A stretch of 64,000 nt of DNA, taken from assembly GCF_022513565.1 (NCBI RefSeq), contig NZ_JAKWBE010000032.1:30730-94729 (forward strand), given 5' to 3'. Positions 60,101 to 64,000 of this stretch are shown piece after piece. The notes under the pieces were generated by a model. The model searched no databases. It worked only from the letters and a program-made list of their open reading frames with translations, and had not been told where the DNA came from. How positions within the stretch are numbered: the first letter of the stretch is position 1; each line of letters opens with the position of its first letter. Position numbers and translations under genes: made by a program. This stretch comes from Streptomyces gilvus. Its GTDB lineage: Bacteria > Actinomycetota > Actinomycetes > Streptomycetales > Streptomycetaceae.

Positions 60101-61664
60101 CACCCTCTCCTTCCGGCACGACACGGCCGGCCGTGAGATCCAACGCAGCCTGGACGACCGCTTCACTCTCTCCTTCGCCTGGAACGACCAGGGCCGGTTC
60201 AGCGGCCAGACCCTCACCACCCCCGGCAGCCAACGCCCGCAGATCCAACGGACCTACGCCTACCGCAGTGACGGGCACCTGACCTCGGTCACGGACCAGC
60301 ACACCGGCCCCCGCACCTTCACCCTCGACCAGACAGGTCGCGTCACCGCCGTCCAGGCAGCGGACTGGACCGAGACCTACGCCTACGACGAGATGGGCAA
60401 CCAGACCCACGCGTCATGGCCGGAACAGCACCCCGGCAAGGAGACCCGTGGCACGCGCACGTACACCGGCACCCGTCTGACCCGGGCCGGCGGAACGCGC
60501 TACGAATACGACGCGGCGGGCCGCACCGTCCTGCGGCAGAAGACGCGCCTGTCACGCAAGCCCGACACCTGGCGCTACATCTGGGACGCCGAGGACCGGC
60601 TCACGTCGGTCACCACGCCGGACGGCACGGTCTGGCGCTACGTCTACGACCCGCTCGGCCGCCGTATCGCCAAACAGCGCCTCGCCGCCGACGGAACCGT
60701 GGCCGAGGAAACCCACTTCACGTGGGACGGCAGCACCCTCACCGAACAGACCACCCTCGTCGCCGGAACCGACGAACTCCTCACGCTCACGTGGGACCAC
60801 GACGGCCTGGCACCGCTCGCACAGACCGAGACCAGATCGCTCGCCTCGGCCCCCCAGGAGGTCATCGACCAGCGGTTCTTCGCCATCGTCACCGACCAGA
60901 TCGGCACCCCCACCGAACTCGTCGACGAGGACGGCACCATCGCCTGGCGCACCCGGGCGACGCTGTGGGGCACGACGACGTGGAACCGGGATGCCACCGC
61001 CTACACACCGCTGCGCTTCCCCGGCCAGTACTTCGACCCCGAAACCGGCCTGCACCACAACTACTTCCGGCACTACGACCCCGAAACCGCCCGCTACCTC
61101 ACACAGGATCCGCTCGGACTCGACCCGGCGCCGAACCCCGTCGCCTACGTCGACAACCCGCACACCCTGTGCGACCCGATGGGCCTCACCCCCTGCGACG
61201 AGGCCGACGTCACCTGGGGCGGCCGCGTCCGCTACGGCGCACCCGGACCCGGCGGCCGCGCCACCGGCATGGAAGCCACCATCGAACCGGACATGACGGG
61301 AGGAAAGACCAACCCCCAGGTCAACGTGCCCGGTTACGAGAAATACAAGAAGCTCAACAAAACCCACCTGCTCGGTGCCCAGATAGGCGGATCGAACAAG
61401 GACCCCCGCAATTTCGTCACCATGCACCGATTCGCCAACTCGCCGGTCATGCGGAAAGTCGAAGACCAGATCAGAGCGGCCGTCGACCGGGGCGAAACCA
61501 TCGACTACTCGGTCACACCCATCTACCGCTCCAACGACCCGAGCGACGTCGTACCCGTGGGACTCACCCTGCACGCCCGGGGCAGCAACGGTTTCAGCTT
61601 CACTCCCTACGAGGGCGGCAGCGCGACGAACGCCGTCACTATCCTGAACGTACCCAAACCCTAG
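57177..61664 (+). CDS. WXG-RHS polymorphic toxin with nuclease-like C-terminus
   Basis: The 1495-residue protein has an N-terminal WXG-like helical pair (WEG at about 70-72; GLDDAAEAARKSLTDVEWEGKAA), hydrophobic stretches at 125-270, a DUF6531 segment (CKLDPIDVATGDMLLPQTDVQLPG) at about 300, some twenty RHS YD repeats (for example YDAAGRLVRRTNPAGQAVTY) to about 1230, and the RHS core GQYFDPETGLHHNYFRHYDPETARYLTQDPLGL. The variable tip (about 1338-1495) has NKTHLLGAQIGGSNKDPRNFVTMHRFANSPVM and TIDYSVTPIYR, the pattern of DNA/RNA non-specific endonucleases. It acts in rival cells after delivery. Confidence 0.9.
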   Translation: MVDLNPLHYVNKFNHMFGDSIASGLEFLGISDPAVNPDGVREIATKWRHLATGLDDAAEAARKSLTDVEWEGKAAKAFNKRSKAARKQATEMAHSLREGAKALDDFADKAHEMLSEIGVMLAEIAEFEIAGLALSILTAGASEVASTLMAGERALKVVALVGRIEEEGSVLGSVIREVMEVIRGVERALKALKEIRGVAQVGKLAADGAKFSAFETLLQDPGAFKDPGKLAGILTEGAVMGVGMGVLGKALGKGLKALKPSELAELAKALKLSGNGLSRLRLRPGEAQRLEAGIQAAEKECKLDPIDVATGDMLLPQTDVQLPGVLPLVLQRTHMSSYRWGGWFGPSWASTLDQRLQVDDGSVTYAAPDGSRLVYPLPAPETGEPVYPEVGPRMPLYWDSEVDGALRLVDPGTGISSTFHTPQPTDDGNAIELPLQFIVDRNGQRITIRYADDGTPLEITHSGGYRVAFDRHRDQPRITALRLLDPASQDSQGTTLLTYGYDGNGHLTEVANSSGLPLRFTYDTEGRITSWTDRNNTSYTYTYDERGRVIRTEGSGGYLSGVLAYDDATRTTTTTDALGNVTRYEHNQALRLIRTVDPLGHVTSQEWDAKHRLVAVTDPLGHTTRYAYDDQGRLTHVVRPDGIRITMEYNELHLPTSVTEPDGAVWHYTYDDRGNRTVVIDPGGQATHYTVGRRGAVETVTNPLGERVEITSNAVGLPLTISDGSRTLKRQEYDAFGRPVQVTGATGKTTRLTWSVEGRLTSRTGPDGTTETWAFDAEGNCVLHTDPSGTRTLSEYDAFDLLTARVDPDGARHTFSYDTARRLTAVTSPQGLTWTYRYDAAGQLVAETDFDGRTVTYEYDAAGRLVRRTNPAGQAVTYRYDSTDQLIGKTVDGRSTRYENDPCGRLLRATTPEAGLEYRYDAVGRLTAESVDGRILTTSCDAAGRRTRRTTPSGVTTTYSYDSFGNYDALTMSGRTLSFRHDTAGREIQRSLDDRFTLSFAWNDQGRFSGQTLTTPGSQRPQIQRTYAYRSDGHLTSVTDQHTGPRTFTLDQTGRVTAVQAADWTETYAYDEMGNQTHASWPEQHPGKETRGTRTYTGTRLTRAGGTRYEYDAAGRTVLRQKTRLSRKPDTWRYIWDAEDRLTSVTTPDGTVWRYVYDPLGRRIAKQRLAADGTVAEETHFTWDGSTLTEQTTLVAGTDELLTLTWDHDGLAPLAQTETRSLASAPQEVIDQRFFAIVTDQIGTPTELVDEDGTIAWRTRATLWGTTTWNRDATAYTPLRFPGQYFDPETGLHHNYFRHYDPETARYLTQDPLGLDPAPNPVAYVDNPHTLCDPMGLTPCDEADVTWGGRVRYGAPGPGGRATGMEATIEPDMTGGKTNPQVNVPGYEKYKKLNKTHLLGAQIGGSNKDPRNFVTMHRFANSPVMRKVEDQIRAAVDRGETIDYSVTPIYRSNDPSDVVPVGLTLHARGSNGFSFTPYEGGSATNAVTILNVPKP

Positions 61665-61692
61665 TAGAGCACACAGAAAGGATCCGGCACTC

Positions 61693-62232
61693 ATGCACCC
61701 CGCCGTCGAACGCCTCTCCGAGCTCGTCCCCCCAGGTACGCCGCGCCGCACACGCGACTGGGCGACTGTGGAGCAGCGACTGGGGACCCCCCTGCCCGAC
61801 GACTACAAGGAACTCGTCGAGACCTACGGAGGCGGCGTCTTCGACGAGACGATCTGGCTGCTGGACCCCGAATGCCCCGACGAGGACTACAACCTCCTGG
61901 ACCAGGCCACGGAGCGAGCCGAAATCCTCGCCGACCTGTGGCAGACGGAAGCCAAGCCGGCGGCCCTCCAGCACCCCGATGCACAGGTCCTGCCCTGGGC
62001 CTACGTCGAGGAAAGCGGCATGTACCTCTACTGGCTGCGGCAGCCGGGCCAGAAACCGAACGACTGGAGGGTCATCCTCAACGAAGGCCGGGGCCCGGAA
62101 TGGGAACCCCACAACAGCCAGTGCGTCCCCTTCCTGCTCGCCCTCCTCACCGGGGAAGCCGACACCGAGTACTTCACCGAACTACCTTCCGAAAGCCACA
62201 GCTTCGACTCCAACGACGACATCCTCGAGTAG
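61693..62232 (+). CDS. SMI1/KNR4 (SUKH)-family immunity protein
   Basis: The 179-residue protein has RDWATVEQRLGTPLPDDYKELVETYGGGVFDE at the start and LPWAYVEESGMYLYWLRQPG followed by NDWRVILNEGRGPEWEPHN, the fold of SUKH immunity proteins (conserved W, LP.DY..L and G-D/W patches). It lies 28 bp after the RHS toxin, the standard place for the cognate antidote, so it probably binds and blocks the nuclease tip in the producing cell. Confidence 0.9.
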   Translation: MHPAVERLSELVPPGTPRRTRDWATVEQRLGTPLPDDYKELVETYGGGVFDETIWLLDPECPDEDYNLLDQATERAEILADLWQTEAKPAALQHPDAQVLPWAYVEESGMYLYWLRQPGQKPNDWRVILNEGRGPEWEPHNSQCVPFLLALLTGEADTEYFTELPSESHSFDSNDDILE

Positions 62233-62756
62233 CTGCGACAGGGCTTACGAAACCCGTTGATTAGGCGGGGTACCTACCGACACGAGGCCGATCTTGCGCC
62301 CGCGGGGCTTCGGCCCGGAGGACTGTGTCGGACCGCTGTCGCCAAAGAGACATCGTGCGTGCGTGGTGCGCAGCAGGCCCTGTTCGCCGATCTATCCGGT
62401 GAACGCTTCAGCTTCGCCTGCGCACACCGCGGACGAAGCGCTTCAATGCCTGTTATGGCGATGAACCGACGTCGGCGCGGTTGGGGTTCCCGGGGCACGA
62501 CCCCCATGCGGGACCGACGATGGCACAGCGCAATAGTCGGAATAACGTTCCTGCCAGCCCATCTCCCTCAGCGGCAGATCAAACGTTCGATAGGTCATCG
62601 CACACAGAAACCCTTCTTGTGCAACGTCAGATTTTTGCACCACAGGGGGCACCCTTCTCGCCATCGCCGTAGGTTGCTTGCACAAGAGCTCCGTCACAAC
62701 CTGTTAATGATCTGCTACTTTGGGTATGCTAGTCGTGCACAACTCGGGGGGCGCCA
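62233..62756. other. 524-bp region without a credible gene
   Basis: Short frames occur on both strands without ribosome sites and with random third positions. The inverted word GAAGCGCTTC occurs around 62434. GC falls from about 65% to below 55% toward the right, which marks the change to the lower-GC membrane genes. The 62700-62756 stretch may contain their promoter (TTGCTTGCACAAG upstream, then TGCTACTTTGGG). Confidence 0.5.
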
Positions 62757-63464
62757 ATGAATGCTGGCCACTTCTTGACGGGCATGCGCAGCGTGCTCGA
62801 CCCGACAGGCCGGGTTTTCCCTGCAGGTCCTGGCGCGTCTCTGGCTTGTCCCAGATCATTTGATGACGGCGTAGCCAGTCTGCTCGCTCTCCTTCCTGAA
62901 GCCGAGCCAAGGGATACCCCATTGGCGAGTGAGGCTTCACCGGGGGGTCTTGCAGCAGGGGATCGAACCCTGTCGAACCTGCGGCTGATCGTGGTAACAG
63001 TGAGCTTCTTTTCCGCCGTCTCGACATTCGTGTTTTGCACGTTGGCTCTCTTCATCAAAAGTTCCTGGCCACTGCTGGTCATTAGCGCTATCTCCGCAAG
63101 TGCCACCATCGCCATCGGCGTGTTCTTCATCGCCTTACGGTGGACTCTGGTGCAACGCCAGCGAAGCCTGCATTCTCGGTTAGCCATGGGGGCCCTCCTC
63201 CGCGATATGGCCGAAGCCAGGGTCTCAGCACTGGAGGAGCAGAAGTTGTTGCGGCGAAGCGACGAAGATCCGGAATTAGCCAGCGCGATCTTGGCCGAGA
63301 TCATGACGGAATACACAGACGCCGCACGATCCCAGGACCCGAGCGCACCCACAATTCGACGCCATGGTTTCTCGGTAGATCGCGTTCTGAGAAATACCGG
63401 CCAGAATCACGTTGTTGCTCGGGCCCTGAAACGCCTGGCATCGGACGTGAGCGAGGCACGTTAA
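62757..63464 (+). CDS. Two-helix membrane protein, first of a coupled pair
   Basis: The 235-residue protein has a polar N-terminus, two adjacent membrane helices at about 77-95 and 100-122 (LRLIVVTVSFFSAVSTFVFCTLALFI then WPLLVISAISASATIAIGVFFIAL), and a long cytoplasmic helical tail (SLHSRLAMGALLRDMAEARVSALEEQKLL). GGGGGGC precedes ATG 62757. Codon bias and GC are lower than in the genome, suggesting recent transfer. The stop overlaps the next ATG (TAATG). The layout resembles two-helix effector proteins of conflict systems, but I recognise no family. Confidence 0.65.
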   Translation: MNAGHFLTGMRSVLDPTGRVFPAGPGASLACPRSFDDGVASLLALLPEAEPRDTPLASEASPGGLAAGDRTLSNLRLIVVTVSFFSAVSTFVFCTLALFIKSSWPLLVISAISASATIAIGVFFIALRWTLVQRQRSLHSRLAMGALLRDMAEARVSALEEQKLLRRSDEDPELASAILAEIMTEYTDAARSQDPSAPTIRRHGFSVDRVLRNTGQNHVVARALKRLASDVSEAR

Positions 63465-63955
63465 TGTCCCATGCCGCCGAAACTGGCGAGGAGAAGGTAG
63501 ACGTAGAGCGCTTGGTAGAGCTCGCAAAGCGTCTTGAGAACGTAAAATCGAAGGATCTGAAGCGCGCACTGAAAGCAATCAATTACGAAGCTAGAACTCA
63601 GCGCTGGAATGCCGTCCTGAGCAACCTGAACACAGCCTTCGGCATCACGGTGTCCGGATTTCTGGTGGTCGCTTTCGTCTGGCTTGGTTATCAGCTGGTA
63701 CTCAGAAATCAGCCGGGCTGGTGTGTGGCCGTCTGCGGCGTGCCCCTCACCTCTATCAGCACGATCTTTGTTTTGAAGAAAAACCTGGCCGGGCAGGTCA
63801 TGGATGGTTTCACCAAGAAAACACGTTCAGGAGCTGGGGCGCAAATGCCTGCTGTACCTCAGCAGTCAGCCTCCGCTGATTCGACAGATCCGACGGAACC
63901 AGCAGACAACGCCGAGGGATCCAATACCGAGGATGCTGGTCAGCGCAGCCTCTGA
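63464..63955 (+). CDS. Two-helix membrane protein, second of a coupled pair
   Basis: The 163-residue protein has a helical N-terminus (VDVERLVELAKRLENVKSKDLKRALKAINYEARTQRWNAV), two membrane helices at about 58-80 and 86-104 (FGITVSGFLVVAFVWLGYQLV and WCVAVCGVPLTSISTIFVL), and a disordered Ser/Thr/Pro/Asp-rich C-terminus. It overlaps the previous gene and shares its lower GC. The pair probably works as one membrane complex. The function is unknown. It is complete at 63955 with 45 bp of featureless sequence to the window end. Confidence 0.65.
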   Translation: MSHAAETGEEKVDVERLVELAKRLENVKSKDLKRALKAINYEARTQRWNAVLSNLNTAFGITVSGFLVVAFVWLGYQLVLRNQPGWCVAVCGVPLTSISTIFVLKKNLAGQVMDGFTKKTRSGAGAQMPAVPQQSASADSTDPTEPADNAEGSNTEDAGQRSL

Positions 63956-64000
63956 GACCGCGTCTGAGATCTGGTTCGGTGGCTCCTGGCGGTGCTCTAG

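Overview
The window is very GC-rich DNA with strong third-position G/C bias, GTG/TTG starts and many 4-bp ATGA/GTGA overlaps. It reads as a Streptomyces chromosome. The families agree with this: a matB plus fused carboxyltransferase pair, an actin-like mbl gene, STAS/ANTAR and MEDS-anti-sigma regulators, Tat and lipoprotein exports, CseBC-like two-component systems, and WXG/type VII cargo genes. Assignments come from reading motifs and remembered family sequences; no search was run.

Region 1 (1-16.5 kb) is mostly core-like. A compact + strand run encodes an acyltransferase-like tail, a SAM methyltransferase, a DMT-type membrane protein, a Trm112-like protein and an FkbM methyltransferase, and probably makes or modifies a small molecule or lipid. 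After an ATP-grasp gene (-) and a decayed PP2C phosphatase come malonyl-CoA synthetase (matB), overlapping a fused carboxyltransferase, and then mbl. A SLOG nucleotide-sensor gene faces a SLATT/DUF4231-type membrane gene. A partner-switching block follows: MEDS plus anti-sigma kinase, STAS, and STAS-ANTAR. A roughly 500 bp degenerate C-rich repeat then precedes small exported or unknown proteins and an LLM oxidoreductase with a strong terminator.

Region 2 (16.5-38.2 kb) concerns the cell envelope and signalling. It holds an esterase, a polysaccharide deacetylase lipoprotein, a GH97 glycosidase, a secreted S53 peptidase coupled to an S8-like protein without a catalytic domain, and a divergent response regulator-histidine kinase-GerMN lipoprotein operon. 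An L,D-transpeptidase lipoprotein, a Ser/Thr kinase fused through one membrane segment to a GH114-like domain, and a second regulator-kinase pair follow. That pair is divergent from a MacAB-like operon (lipoprotein, adaptor, ATPase, permease).

Region 3 (38.2-47.2 kb) is accessory and scarred. It contains an alpha-glucosidase tail, a VapBC toxin-antitoxin pair, two tandem paralogues with CxxC motifs, a 47-bp tRNA 3'-end fragment flanked by arm-like repeats (an attachment site without an intact integrase or whole tRNA), an internally deleted IS5-type element, a serine hydrolase caught between IS remnants, a truncated IS3 element, small membrane proteins and a frameshifted gene.

Region 4 (47.2-64 kb) is dominated by probable type VII secretion cargo and inter-bacterial competition. 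A - strand operon encodes a lipoprotein, an exported protein, a small helical protein, a WXG-type effector and two accessory proteins. After an HTH gene, a 42-residue peptide, a frameshifted gene, an APH-like kinase and a phage portal gene whose frame is broken by 11-bp tandem repeats, the + strand has a WXG-RHS polymorphic toxin with a nuclease-like tip. It is preceded by a small helical partner and followed by a SUKH/SMI1 immunity protein. Two coupled membrane proteins of lower GC close the window.
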